From UBA710 sp051656785 (GTDB lineage: Bacteria > Bacillota_I > Bacilli_A > Mycoplasmatales > Metamycoplasmataceae): a DNA stretch of 64,000 nt. Numbering within the stretch: the first letter of the stretch is position 1; each line of letters begins with the position of its first letter. Location of the stretch: positions 80,596 through 144,595 of the forward strand of contig JBOFJK010000002.1 in NCBI GenBank assembly GCA_051656785.1, in the 5' to 3' direction. The translations under genes and the position numbers were made by a program. The notes below the pieces were generated by a model. The model had not been told where the DNA came from. It was given only the letters and a program-made list of their open reading frames with translations, and did no database searches. Of the stretch, positions 52,266-63,816 are shown piece by piece.

Positions 52266-52371
52266 CAATAAACCTCTTGATACACATTGTTATGTACTTA
52301 ATATTTTATCTTTATTATAAATTGTTTTGTATGATATTATTTAAAAATAAATTATAGTAGAATGAGGAAAT

Positions 52372-53496
52372 ATGTCGATAATTTTTACGTCTGAATCAGT
52401 AGGTAAAGGTCATCCTGATAAAATATGTGATCAAATATCTGATGCCATCCTTGATGCAGTATTATTAAAAGATAAAAATTCTAAGGTAGCAGTTGAGGTT
52501 ATGGCTTCAAATAGATTAATTATTATTGGTGGCGAATTAACCACCAATACTTATGTTGATTTTGTAACTATTGCATGAGGAATATTGATGAATTTAGGTT
52601 ACACAGAAAATGATTTTTCTATATTATCTAATGTTAATAAACAATCCGAAGAAATTAGAAATAGTGTTGATTTAGGTGTTGAAATTGGTTCTGGTGATCA
52701 AGGAATAATGTTTGGTTATGCAACAAATGAAACTGAAAACTATATGCCGATAGCAATCACCGTTGCTCATGAACTTGTTAGAAAAGCTGAGGAATTAAGA
52801 AAATCTAAAAAAATTAAAGAATTAAAATCAGATATGAAATCTCAAATTACTGTTGAATATTTAGATAATGGCGATATTGAAATAAGAGATGTCTTAATGT
52901 CAATTCAACATACTGCTAATTATGATAAAGTTAAATTTGAAAAAGATGTTAAAGAACAAATTATTAAACCAATCATAAAGAAATTTTTCAAGAATAATAA
53001 TTATAGAATCTTAATTAATCCTTCAGGAAGTTTTGTTGTCGGAGGACCAATTGGTGATACCGGTTTAACTGGAAGAAAAATAATTGTTGACACATATGGC
53101 GGAATGTCAAGACATGGTGGTGGTGCCTTTAGTGGAAAAGATTGTACAAAAGTTGATCGTTCAGCAGCCTATGCAGCAAGATGAGTTGCAAAAAATTTAG
53201 TAGCAGCAGGTGTTGCTAAAAAACTAGAAATTCAACTTTCATATGCAATTGGTGTAGTAAAACCAATATCAATTTCATTTGAAACATTCGGAACTGAAAC
53301 AATTTCAAAAGAAAATATAAGAAATATTGTGGAAAAAGTTTTCGATCTTACTCCAAAAGGAATCATTAATTCGTTAAAATTAAGAGATCCCATTTATCTT
53401 CAAACAGCAGTTTATGGACATTTTGGTAGAAGTGAACTAAATTTACCATGAGAGAAGTTAAATAAAGTAGATGAAATTAAAAAACAATTGAAGTAA
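52372..53496 (+). CDS. metK: S-adenosylmethionine synthetase
   Basis: Makes SAM from ATP and methionine. The 374-residue product has FTSESVGKGHPDKICDQISDAILD, the SGDQGIMFGYATNE motif, IGDTGLTGRKIIVDTYGG and GGGAFSGKDCTKVDRSAAY. The AGAATGAGGA element upstream is the ribosome-binding site. I see no SAM riboswitch in the 107-base gap. TGA Trp codons occur in AWGIL and LPWEKL. Confidence 0.96.
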
Positions 53497-53603
53497 TTTT
53501 TACTTTTAAAACTCCAAAATCATATATAATGTTTGTTAAATATATAAATTTTAAAAATTTAGAAAATTAGGATATATTAAAAATTTTAAAGGAGAAAAAA
53601 AAT

Positions 53604-54989
53604 ATGTCAGCAATTGTGAATATCCATGCAAGAGAGGTTCTAGATTCACGTGGTAATCCAACAGTTCAAGTTGAAGTACACACAGAATTTGGTGGATTTG
53701 GATCTGCAATTGTTCCTTCGGGAGCATCAACAGGTTCAAGAGAGGCTTTAGAATTAAGAGATAAAGGTTCTAAAAAATATGAGAATAATTGATATGGCGG
53801 AAAAGGTGTCATGCTTGCTGTTGACAATGTTAATCAAGTAATAGCTCCTGCTTTATTAGGTCTTGATGTTACAAACCAACGTTTTATTGATGAAACAATG
53901 ATTAAATTAGATGGAACACCATCTAAAAAGAAACTAGGAGCAAATGCCATTCTGGGAGTTTCATTAGCAGTTATTAGAGCTGCAGCAGATGAATTAGACA
54001 TACCTTTATATCGTTACATTGGTGGAACAAATGCCAAAACATTACCAGTGCCTATGTTAAATGTTATTAATGGTGGAGAACATGCTTCAAATACACTTGA
54101 CTTCCAGGAATTTATGATTATGCCTCTAGGAGCTAAAACATTTAGAGAAGCTATGCAAATGGCGAACAAAGTATTTCACAACTTAGCCACACTTATTCAT
54201 GATGCAGGTTATGGAACACAAGTTGGTGATGAAGGTGGATTTGCTCCAGATTTAAAAAATCATGAAGAAGCACTAGAATTCCTAGTTGAAGCTATTGAAA
54301 AATCAGGATTCAAACCGGCAGTTAGTGGGAAAAATGCAGTTGCTATTGCAATGGATGCAGCTTCAAGTGAACTATATGATCCTAAAACTAAAAAATATAC
54401 TTTTGGCAAACTTAAAAAAGCTATTGCTTCTAAAAAACCTGGATTTGAAAAAATGAAAGATAAAGTTGAATTTACTTCAAAAGAATTAGTTGAATATTTC
54501 AATAAATTAGTTGCTAAATATCCTATTATTTCTATTGAAGATGGATTTGCAGAATCAGATTGAGATGGATTTAAGGCTCAAAATGAATCTCTAGGTAAAA
54601 CACATCAAATTATGGGAGATGACCTTACAGTTACAAATAAATTAATACTTGCTAAAGCTATTAAAGAAGGTGTAATTAATTCAATACTAATTAAACTAAA
54701 TCAAATTGGTTCAGTTTCAGAAACTTTAGATACTATTGAAATGGCTCATAAAGCAGGGATGACAGCTGTTGTTTCACATCGTTCAGGAGAATCTGAAGAT
54801 ACAACAATTGCTGATTTAGCAGTTGCCTTAAATACAGGTCAAATTAAAACTGGTTCAATGTCAAGATCTGATAGAGTTGCTAAATATAATAGATTATTGG
54901 CAATTGAAGAAGAACTTGGAACAGTGGCTGAATTTAATGGTGAAGCGACATTCCATAATCTAAAATGAAATGTTAGAAATGTTAAATAA
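53604..54989 (+). CDS. eno: enolase
   Basis: Dehydrates 2-phosphoglycerate to phosphoenolpyruvate. The 461-residue product is a little longer than usual (430) with an insertion of about 25 residues before FTSKELVEYF. Motifs: HAREVLDSRGNPTVQVEV, PSGASTGSREALELRD, NVINGGEHASNTLDFQEFMI, GDEGGFAPDL, SIEDGFAESDWDG (TGA Trp), IKLNQIGSVSETL, VSHRSGESEDT. AAAGGAG precedes the ATG; TATAAT at 53525-53530. Enolase in mycoplasmas may also appear at the cell surface. Confidence 0.96.
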
Positions 54990-55003
54990 TAAATAAAATA
55001 CTA

Positions 55004-55077
55004 TATAATAATAATATTTCAAAAATCAAACAAATAAAAAAGTAATAAGTGAAAAAAACACTTAAATATAAGGAGAA
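55004..55077 (+). promoter_or_regulatory. tuf promoter and leader
   Basis: TATAAT at 55004-55009. The leader of about 67 bases has a small stem AAGTG/CACTT around seven A's (55046-55062) just upstream of the ribosome-binding site AAGGAG. Confidence 0.5.
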
Positions 55078-55081
55078 TAAA

Positions 55082-56278
55082 ATGGCAAAAGAAGATTTCG
55101 ATAGAACGAAAGAACATGTTAACATCGGAACAATTGGTCACGTTGACCACGGTAAAACAACACTAACTGCAGCAATTGCAACTGCTCTTTCTAAAAAAGG
55201 TTTATCAAAAGCTCAAGATTATGCATCTATTGATAAAGCGCCAGAAGAAAAAGCACGTGGAATAACAATTAATACATCTCATATTGAATATGAAACAGAG
55301 AAAAGACACTATGCACACGTTGATTGTCCAGGTCATGCTGATTATGTTAAAAACATGATTACTGGAGCTGCTCAAATGGATGGAGCTATCTTAGTTGTTG
55401 CTGCAACAGATGGCCCTATGCCTCAAACTAGAGAGCACATACTACTTTCAAAACAAGTTGGAGTTCCTAAAATAGTTGTATTTTTAAATAAAATAGATAT
55501 GTTAGGTTCACCTGAAGAAGCTAATGAAATTATTGAATTAGTTGAAATGGAAGTAAGAGGATTACTTTCTGACTATGAATTTGATGGAGACAATGCTCCA
55601 GTTGTTACTGGTTCAGCTTTAAAAGCTCTTCAAGGTGATCCAGTTTATGAACAAAAAATCTATGATTTAATGGATGCAGTTGATGCTTATATTGAAGCTC
55701 CTGTTCGTGAAAAGGATAAACCATTCTTAATGGCTATTGAAGATGTTTTCACAATTACAGGACGTGGAACTGTCGCAACAGGGCGTGTTGAACGTGGAGA
55801 ATTAAACATCAATGATGATGTTGAAATAGTTGGAATTCACCCTACTAAAAAAACTACAGTTACTGGTATTGAGATGTTTAGAAAAAACCTAAAACAAGCT
55901 CTAGCCGGTGATAATGCAGGCCTTTTATTAAGAGGAGTTGCGAGAGAAGATATTGAACGTGGTCAAGTTCTTGCAAAGCCAGGATCAATTATTCCTCACA
56001 AAGAATTCAAGGCAGCAATTTATGCTCTTAAAAAAGAAGAAGGTGGACGTCACACTCCATTTTTCAAAAATTACAAACCTCAGTTTTACTTTAGAACAAC
56101 TGACGTAACAGGTGGTATTGAGTTACCTAGTGGTAAAGAAATGGTTATTCCTGGAGATAACATTGAACTTACTGTTAAACTTATTTATCCTGTAGCTATC
56201 GAAGAAGGTACTAAATTCTCTATCCGTGAAGGTGGAAGAACAGTTGGTGCTGGATCAGTTACTCAAATCATCAAGTAG
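55082..56278 (+). CDS. tuf: elongation factor Tu
   Basis: Delivers aminoacyl-tRNA to the ribosome. The 398-residue product, MAKEDFDRTKEHVNIGTIGHVDHGKTT, has the G1-G5 motifs (GHVDHGKT, GITINTSHIEYET, DCPGHADYV, NKIDM, SALKAL) and beta-barrel domains 2 and 3 ending SVTQIIK. AAGGAG precedes the chosen ATG at 55082; an upstream in-frame ATG-like extension (55049) is rejected. No Trp TGA occurs here. Confidence 0.97.
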   Translation: MAKEDFDRTKEHVNIGTIGHVDHGKTTLTAAIATALSKKGLSKAQDYASIDKAPEEKARGITINTSHIEYETEKRHYAHVDCPGHADYVKNMITGAAQMDGAILVVAATDGPMPQTREHILLSKQVGVPKIVVFLNKIDMLGSPEEANEIIELVEMEVRGLLSDYEFDGDNAPVVTGSALKALQGDPVYEQKIYDLMDAVDAYIEAPVREKDKPFLMAIEDVFTITGRGTVATGRVERGELNINDDVEIVGIHPTKKTTVTGIEMFRKNLKQALAGDNAGLLLRGVAREDIERGQVLAKPGSIIPHKEFKAAIYALKKEEGGRHTPFFKNYKPQFYFRTTDVTGGIELPSGKEMVIPGDNIELTVKLIYPVAIEEGTKFSIREGGRTVGAGSVTQIIK

Positions 56279-56384
56279 TAAATTTTTACAAACAAGAGAA
56301 AATATTTGTCATTTATTTTTAATAATTGATGAATTTTTTTATCTTTTGGTAAATAAAATAATAAATCAAGAAGGGAAAAATATC

Positions 56385-58142
56385 TTGAAAAAAACTAATA
56401 CCAAAATGTTTAATATGACAAGAACTGATTACAATTTTTTATTTCTAGGTTCAATTTTTAGTATTTTTTCATCATTAGGTGGAGCTGCCCTGCCATTTCT
56501 ACTTAGTAGAATTATTAATGTTGTTGAAGAATTTAGTGATAGAGCAGAATTCCCAGTAAGTGAAATTATTTACAATTTATTATTTATGTTATTAGCTGGA
56601 ATTTTTGGTTTATTTTTCACATATATTGGAAGGAAATATCTTGCTAAATTTTCAACATCTAAATTAGCAGATATAAGAAGAGGTGTCTTTAGAAATATTC
56701 AATATCTTTCTCCAGAAGATCTAAAAGATTTTAAGGACAATTCTTTGCAAACAAGATTACAGCTGGACAATCTTAACTATGCCAATTATTTCAATTTCTT
56801 AACAATTAGTTTTATTCCATCATTATTTAGATTTTTGGTTTTTTCAATAATGTGTTTGATTTTAAATTATATGGCTGGCATAGCCTTAATAGGTTTTGCT
56901 TTAATTTTCTATCTTGTTATTAATTTTTTATCAATGAATGCTGAAAAGAGTTATATTGAATCATTAGAATTAACTGATTCATTAAACAAGATTATTAAAG
57001 AAAATATTACAGGAGCAAGAGTTGTTAAGGCATTTAATTTAAAACAAAGACAAAGAGATAGATTTATAAAGATTAATGACGCCTGATTAAAGATAGCTAT
57101 TAAGGCGGATAAAAAGGTATATAGTGGATGACCATTTTCCTTAGCTTTTGTTGGATCAACATCAGCAATAATAGTTTTAGTCTTTTCAATAATAACTTGA
57201 AGTACGCCTAACTCAAATACAAATATAGGTGACATTGTTGCTTTTATTAACTATTCATATTTAATTATGTGATCTGTTTTTGAATTCATTATGATTAAAA
57301 TTTTTAGAGCAAGATCACTTGCCTCAAAAGTAAGAATGCAAGAAATTATTAATTTAACAAATAATCATTTTAATAATAGTGGAATTAAATTCAAGCCAGG
57401 AGATATCGTTTTTAGTAATATTTCATTTAAATATAATAAAGATTCAATAGATCATGTTTTAAGCAATGTTTCATTAACTATTAAGGAAAATACAAGAGTT
57501 GGAATAATTGGACCGACTGGAAGTGGAAAATCATCACTAATTAATTTAATTACTAGACTCTTTGACCCAGGAAATGGTGAAATAAGTATTAATGGCGTTA
57601 ATATAAAAAATTTAAATACTAAGGATTTAATTAATAATATTTCTATTTCATTCCAACAAAAATATTTATTTTCAGGAACAATTAAATCAAATATTAAATT
57701 TGGTAATGAAAATATCAATGATGACAAGGTATTAGAGTTATTAAATATTGCAGAAATGAAACAATTTGTTGATTCTAAAAAAGAAGGTATTAATTATAAA
57801 CTAGAGCAAAATGCTCAAAACTTATCAGGCGGTCAAAAACAAAGACTTTCAATCGCAAGAACTCTTGCAAAAGATGCAAAAATAATTATCTTTGATGATT
57901 CTACTTCAGCACTAGACAATATTACTGAAAAAAGGATATTAGAATCTATTAACTCAACTAAAAAAAATATAACACAAATATTTGTTGCTCAAAAGATTTC
58001 AACCATTAAGGATATGGACCAAATAATTGTCCTTGAAAAAGGGATAATTGTTGGTCAAGGGACACATGATGAATTAATTAAATCATGTTTTGTATATCGA
58101 GAAATTAATGAATTTCAAGAAAGGCAGGTTGAAAATGAATAA
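56385..58142 (+). CDS. ABC exporter half-transporter, degenerate-site partner
   Basis: A 585-residue half-transporter with an N-terminal six-TM domain (about 30-310) and C-terminal ATPase. Walker A GPTGSGKSS, canonical signature LSGGQKQR, but Walker B FDDSTSALD has Asp in place of the catalytic Glu and the switch His is Gln (FVAQKISTI). These mark the non-hydrolysing site of a heterodimeric exporter (LmrCD/TM287-288 type). TTG start at 56385 has AAGGG 9 bases upstream; ATG 56406 is an alternative. It overlaps the next gene by 8 bases. Confidence 0.9.
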
Positions 58143-59973
58143 TACTAGTAAAAACATTCCAATGAAGAAAATTCATATTTGAAAAATGATTAAATTATTT
58201 GCCAAATTCTTCAAAGCTGATAAGTTATTAGTAATCTTTTGTTTATTAATTTCATCTATTTCGGCAGCTTCAATTATAGTTGCAGCTATATATAGTGGAT
58301 TAACACTTGATGAATTCATTAGGGCTTTTGATGCAACATCTCCAAGTCAATCTCAAATTAGTAATCATGAATTATTAAATATATTCTATACCTTCCTAAT
58401 TGCTTTCAGTGCCTATGTCATTTATTTTTTAACTAATCATACCTTGTTTATGATCACCATTTCTTTATCTTATAGATCAGGTTCCAGAATACGGAAAGCA
58501 GTTTTTGAAAAACTGATTTCTGTTTCAATAAATTATATTGATAAAAATAAAGCAGGTGAATTAATATCAAGAACAACTTCAGATGTTGATCAATTTATTA
58601 TAAATTCAGTACAAATGTTCTCCTCAATGTTTATTTCTCCATTTGTTATTATAGCTTCAGTTATAACACTAATAATTTATTCACCTTTATTAGCGCTTAT
58701 AACATTAGTAATGATGATAATATTTTTTACAGGTTCCTTTCTAATCGCGAAATCTGCTGCTCCAAATTATTCAAGTATGCAAGAAAAAGTTGGAGATATA
58801 GGTGCTTTTTGTGAGGAACATACAAGGAATAAATTAGCCATTTATCTTTTTGGAAAACAAGATGATGTAATGAAAGAATTTAATTCTATTAATAATGAAC
58901 ATGCACATGATTTTTGAAAGGCTGAATATAAGACAGCAATTCTTTGACCATATATTGATTTAACAGAAAACCTTTCATATGGAATAATATATATATTAGG
59001 TTTAATATTTATTACTTTTCAAATTCCTCATGGAGGTATTGAACCAGTTCTAACATTAGGGACAATAACTGCATTTGTTCTTATGGTTAGACAAGTAAAT
59101 GGGGAACTAGGAAATATGTCAAGATTTGCAACATTTATTCAAAAAATAATTTTCAGTGCAAATAGAATTCAAGAAATATTACTTGTTGATAATGACACTA
59201 ATATTGGCACAGTAAAAGTTGACAATTTGGATGGTGACATTATATTTAAGGATGTTAATTTCTCATATGAAGGTGGCCCAACAATTATTAAGAATTTTAA
59301 TTTACAGATTAAAAGAGGGCAAAAAGTTGCAATTGTTGGACCCACAGGAAGTGGTAAAACAACATTAATAAATCTTATTTTAAGATTCTATGAATTAGAT
59401 TCAGGGCATATAACAATAGGTGACCAAAATATTCAAAAATTAGACAAATATAATTTAAGAAAATTCATCTCTGTTGTTCTTCAAGAAGTTTCTTTGTTTT
59501 CAGAATCAATTGCCACAAATATTTCTTATGGACACAATCAAAGTGATAATGATATTGATAAGATAAAAGAAGCAGCTCATGCAATTGGATCTAATCACTT
59601 TATTAATCTTTTACCAAATAACTATAATCAAATAGTTGAGGACTCTAATGATTTTTCTGCAGGAGAATCACAATTATTATCTTTAACAAGGGCTTACTAT
59701 TCTCCTTCAAATATTCTTATCTTAGATGAAGCCACATCTAATGTAGACTCTAAAACGGAACATAATGTTCAAAAGGGTATTCTAAAAATAATGGAAAACA
59801 AAACAACATTTGTTATTGCTCATCGTTTATCAACAATTGTTAATTCAGATGTTATTGTGGTTATGAAGGATGGAGAAATTATTGAACAAGGGAATCATAA
59901 AGAATTACTTTCTTTAAAAGGATTTTATTATAACCTATACTATTCAAATGTTCTTGAAGATAATGAGCAATAA
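58135..59973 (+). CDS. ABC exporter half-transporter, catalytic-site partner
   Basis: A 612-residue partner with six TM helices (about 30-340) and an ATPase. Walker A GPTGSGKTT, Walker B LILDEATSNVD with catalytic Glu, switch VIAHRLST with His, but a degenerate signature FSAGESQLL. With the partner's canonical LSGGQ this gives one full site and one degenerate site, as known for asymmetric exporters of drugs or lipids. The substrate is unknown. ATG 58135 overlaps the previous gene; a shared terminator follows. Confidence 0.92.
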
Positions 59974-60004
59974 AAATATCCTCAATAAAGAAGGGTATTT
60001 TTAT
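59972..60004. terminator. bidirectional terminator between ABC exporter and deoC
   Basis: AAAAATATCC and GGGTATTTTT (about nine pairs) enclose a short loop and end in a T run on the + strand and in A's for the - strand. It separates the convergent exporter and deo operons. Confidence 0.85.
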
Positions 60005-60666
60005 TAGTATTTCTCTTTCAATTCTTTTCCAGATAGAATGGCTATTGAGGAAGATGTACCAAATCTTTCAACTCCCATTTCCTCATATTTTTCTAGGTCA
60101 GCAATTGTTTTAATTCCACCAGCAGCTTTCATTTTAATTTTCCCCTTTAACACCTTATTAAATATCTCAATATCATTAAAAGTAGCTCCTCTATATGAAA
60201 AACCTGTACTTGTTTTAATAAAATCAGCACCTGAATTTCCGACAATTTCAGCAGCTTTTTCAATTTCATAATCTTTAAGTAATGCAGTTTCAACAATAAC
60301 TTTAAGAACCTTATTTCCAATAGCATCTTTAACTTTTTTAATCTCATTTAAAACATAATCATATTGACCATCTCTAAATCTTCCAATATTCATAACCATA
60401 TCAATTTCATCAGCACCATGATCAATAGCTAATTTAGCCTCATGAACTTTAGCTTGAGTTGCTCCAGCACCTAATGGAAAACCAACAACAGAAATAATTT
60501 TAATATTGTTTTTACCAATTCTTTCTTTTGCATGTTTAACTCATGATGAATTAACACAAACGCCGCCAAACTTTCATTCAATAGCTTCATCAATTAATTT
60601 ATCAATCTCTTTACTTGTACCTTCTGGTTTCAAATAAGTATGATCTATCATATCTACAAATTTCAT
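60004..60666 (-). CDS. deoC: deoxyribose-phosphate aldolase
   Basis: Splits deoxyribose-5-phosphate into glyceraldehyde-3-phosphate and acetaldehyde. The 220-residue product has IDHTYLKPEG, GVCVNSSWVKHA (TGA Trp), VGFPLGAGAT, DEIDMVMNIG, KVIVETALL with the Schiff-base region, and the catalytic FIKTSTGFS, where Lys forms the Schiff base, followed by IKMKAAGGIKT. It is the last gene of deoD-deoA-deoC, 10 bases after deoA. Confidence 0.96.
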
Positions 60667-60676
60667 AACACTCTCC

Positions 60677-61972
60677 TTAACTCATTTTATCAAGAATAAT
60701 TTTATTAGGAATAACTTTAGAATTTATTTTATATCCTTCACTTAACTCTTTTATTAAAGAAAGGTCAATTGTTTTACTAGAATATAATACAAAAATCACA
60801 TCTCCTTTTTTAACAAAATCATTAGTTATTTTTTTGAGTTCAATACCTGCTTCAAAATCCAAATTCTCATTTTGAGTTTTTCTACCAGCACCAAGTTTTA
60901 AAGAAACATTACCAAATACTAACGAATCATGTATTTCTAGAAAACCGTTCGATGTTGCCAATACTTCCACTTTATTTTTTGGATTTCAAAACATTGGACT
61001 TTTAAGTGCTGATAATTCTCCACCTTGTGATTCAATAAATTCATAAAATTTATTAAGTGCTTTTCCGGAAGATATTGCTTCTCTAGCCATTCTTTCCCCG
61101 TCTTCAAGATTCTTTGCAATACCTGCTTGAACTAACATTGTTGAAGCAGAACTTAAACATAATTTAACAAAATTAGCCTCACCGTTACCTGATAATGTAT
61201 CAATTGCTTCAATTATTTCATTTTTGTTACCAATCATTCTACCCAATGGTTGACTCATGTTTGTAATTTCCACTCTAATATCTTTCTTAAGTGATTTACC
61301 AATCTTAATCATGATTTTTCCAAGTTCTCTAGATGATTCCAAATCTTTCATAAAGGCACCATTACCACATTTAATATCAAGTAAAATTGCATCACTACCT
61401 GTCGCTAATTTCTTAGACATTATTGAAGATGCAATTAATGGTAATGAATCAACAGTTCCTGTTACATCTCTAAGAGCATACATTAATTTATCTGCAGGAA
61501 CTAATGAAGCAGTTTGTCCAATTATTGATATTCCAGTTTTTTTAACAATACTTTTAAATTCATCAATTGAGATAAAACAATTAAAACCAGGAATTGATTC
61601 TAATTTATCAATTGTTCCACCAGTATGACCTAAACCTCTTCCTGACATCTTAGCGACCACTCCACCACAAGTAGCAACAATGGGTCCTAGGACTATCGAA
61701 GTTTTATCTCCAACTCCACCAGTTGAATGCTTGTCAAGTTTAACTCCAGGAATCAATGATAAATCTAAAACATCTCCTGAATTGATCATTGCCTTTGTTA
61801 AAGATGCTGTTTCTTTTTCGCTCATCCCATTAAAAAAAATAGCCATTAATAAGGCACTCATTTGATAATCTGGGATCATTTTATTTGTAAATCCTTGAAC
61901 AAGAAAATCAATTTCTTCACTCGATAATTCTTGATTATATTTCTTTTTATTTATTATATCTATTGTAATCAT
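60677..61972 (-). CDS. deoA: thymidine/pyrimidine-nucleoside phosphorylase
   Basis: Phosphorolysis of thymidine, deoxyuridine or uridine to base and (deoxy)ribose-1-phosphate. The 431-residue product has the family motif MSGRGLGHTGGTIDKLESIPGF (S-x-R-G-L-x-H-T-G-G-T-x-D), DKHSTGGVGDKTS and a C-terminal alpha/beta domain with LKLGAGRKTQNE and FEAGIEL. The TGA at 60986-60988 is Trp, joining two fragments. Which pyrimidine substrate (DeoA or Pdp) cannot be separated here. Confidence 0.94.
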
Positions 61973-62002
61973 AATATTAATTATACTTTAATTACTTATA
62001 TT

Positions 62003-62701
62003 TTAAATAGCACCTAAGGCAACTTCCATCATATCTTTAAATGAATTTTGTCTTTCTTCAGCACTTGATTCTTCATGTGTAATTATATTATCTGAAACTG
62101 TTAGAAGGCAAGCTGCATTTTTCCCTAATTTTTCAGCATTAGTAAATAAAGCATATGATTCCATTTCAACAACTAATGCCTGTGTTTTTGAAATTCTTTC
62201 TTGAACTGGAATAGAAGCATAGAAAACATCAGAAGAATGAATTCTCCCTAAATGCATTTCTTTTTTTAGTTTTTTAGCAGAAGCAATTATTTTATCATTT
62301 AGTTCTTGTGAAGGCTTCATAACTTTTTTAGCTTCACCTAACACTAATTCAGTGAAAGCTGTGCTATCACCAACAGCCTCGGTCGCTAAAACTAAATCAT
62401 AAATATTTATTTTTTCTCAATATGAACCGGCTGAACCTATTCTAATAATATTTTCAACATCATAGAATTTAAAAAGTTCATATGAATAAATTCCAATTGA
62501 AGGACAACCCATTCCACTTCCTGCTATTGTTACAAGTTTCCCATTATATGTCCCTGTGTACATAAACATATTTCTAATTTGATTAACAAGTTTTACATCT
62601 TTTAAATAAGTTTCAGCTACAAATTTAGCTCTTAATGGATCTCCAGGCATTAAAACAGTTTTGGCTATTTCACCCTTTTTAGCATTTATGTGTGGTGTCA
62701 T
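62003..62701 (-). CDS. deoD: purine-nucleoside phosphorylase DeoD (hexameric type)
   Basis: Phosphorolysis of purine (deoxy)nucleosides. The 232-residue product has TPHINAKKGEIAKTVLMPGDPLRAKF, the GSGMGCPSIGIYSYEL phosphate/ribose site, IGSAGSYWEK (TGA Trp), VVEMESYAL and LLTVSDNI (Asp general acid). Lead gene of the deo operon on the minus strand; AAAGGA lies before the ATG and TATAAT about 50 bases upstream. Confidence 0.95.
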
Positions 62702-62842
62702 ATGAAATCCTTTAATATTGACTATATATTTGGTTATTAATTCATTATATTATAAATTTATATATAGAAAGAAAAAATATCTTGAATTGTTTAGTATTAT
62801 TATATTTAAATAAAACATTAGAAAATTGAAAGAAGGTCAATA

Positions 62843-63307
62843 ATGACAAAAGACAAAATAGAAGATTATTTACACAATAAATTTAATCTTGTTTTAAGTA
62901 ATGAAAACAGTGAAAAAATATTAGAAAAAAATATGAATACACTTGGAATATATAAAGGAAGTCCCGAACATGAAACATTTGTAAAGATATCAACTTTTAT
63001 TGCTCAAAATGAGGAAAAGAAAAATTTGTTTTTCATTTACTATGATGGTAAGTATGGGATTAGATTTAAATCGAATAATAAAAATTTAGTATTCTTTGAT
63101 GAAAATAATGCTGATAAGGTAAGTAAGTTTTCATTCCTTTCCTTTATAAAGGATAAATTACCTAAAACAAATAACTATGTTGTTTTTTATACTTTAGGCA
63201 AAGTAGATTTTGAAGAAAAACATGGCCTTAAGTCACATATTCTTGTTGTTAATAAAGATAATATGACAGAATGCTTATCACCATTCTTTGATATAAAAAT
63301 TAAATAG
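62843..63307 (+). CDS. conserved-looking hypothetical protein
   Basis: A 154-residue acidic/basic mixed protein, MTKDKIEDYLHNKFNLVLS. Predicted mixed alpha/beta with strands near NLFFIYYDGKYGIRFKS and NYVVFYTLGKVDF; no signal peptide, TM helix, or known motif. I recognise no family. AGAAGG lies before the ATG and a terminator follows, so it is a single-gene unit between deoD (divergent) and the small coiled-coil gene. Confidence 0.6.
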   Translation: MTKDKIEDYLHNKFNLVLSNENSEKILEKNMNTLGIYKGSPEHETFVKISTFIAQNEEKKNLFFIYYDGKYGIRFKSNNKNLVFFDENNADKVSKFSFLSFIKDKLPKTNNYVVFYTLGKVDFEEKHGLKSHILVVNKDNMTECLSPFFDIKIK

Positions 63308-63330
63308 TGTTAACTAATATTTAAATAAAT

Positions 63331-63368
63331 AAAAAAACTTTGTATTATATAAAGTTTTTTTATTTTTT
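63331..63368. terminator. terminator after the 62843 gene
   Basis: AAAAAAACTTT pairs with AAAGTTTTTTT around GTATTATAT and ends in a long T run; also usable from the minus strand. Confidence 0.75.
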
Positions 63369-63498
63369 TTATTACTCCTGCAAAATTGTCAAATAACTAA
63401 GCTAATATTGAATTTTTTCTTATATAACTCTTAATTGTAACCTTCTCAAACTTTTTCAATATTTCTTTTAAAATTTTTTTCATATTTCTTTTGTGAAA

Positions 63499-63816
63499 CT
63501 AATTCAGTTTGCTTAAGACTTCGTGATCAATTTCTCTTTGCATTGTTGGTGTAGATAACATTAAATCTATTTTCTTGTCCATGTTTTTAAAACCTTTTAT
63601 GATTTTCTTATCCATAGATTCAAATTTTTTGTCCATAGATTCTATTTTCTTAAATAAATCATTCATGGTTATTTTTTTAGATGTTTCCATAATTTTTAGC
63701 TTCCCCTTAAATACTCCAGAAATCCTTCTATTTATCAAATCCCCTTGCTTAACTTCTATTTCGAAGTTCTTCCAAGCATTTGTTATCTTTTTAATCCCCT
63801 TTAATATTTCTCACAC
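63499..63816 (-). CDS. small coiled-coil protein with MDKK repeats, start uncertain
   Basis: An open frame of about 105 codons from GTG at 63816 (AAGGAG just upstream, spacing short). In-frame TTG at 63738 and ATG codons at about 63690 and 63666 are alternatives. The C-terminal half repeats a heptad-like unit: IESMDKKFESMDKK and FKNMDKKID, three MDKK units, predicted to form a coiled coil. No family recognised; short repeat-based coiled-coil proteins are common in mycoplasmas, often multicopy. Real expression uncertain. Confidence 0.4.

Noticed and set aside
52266..52371. SAM riboswitch upstream of metK
   Set aside because: The 106-base gap has no recognisable SAM-I, SAM-II or SMK core.
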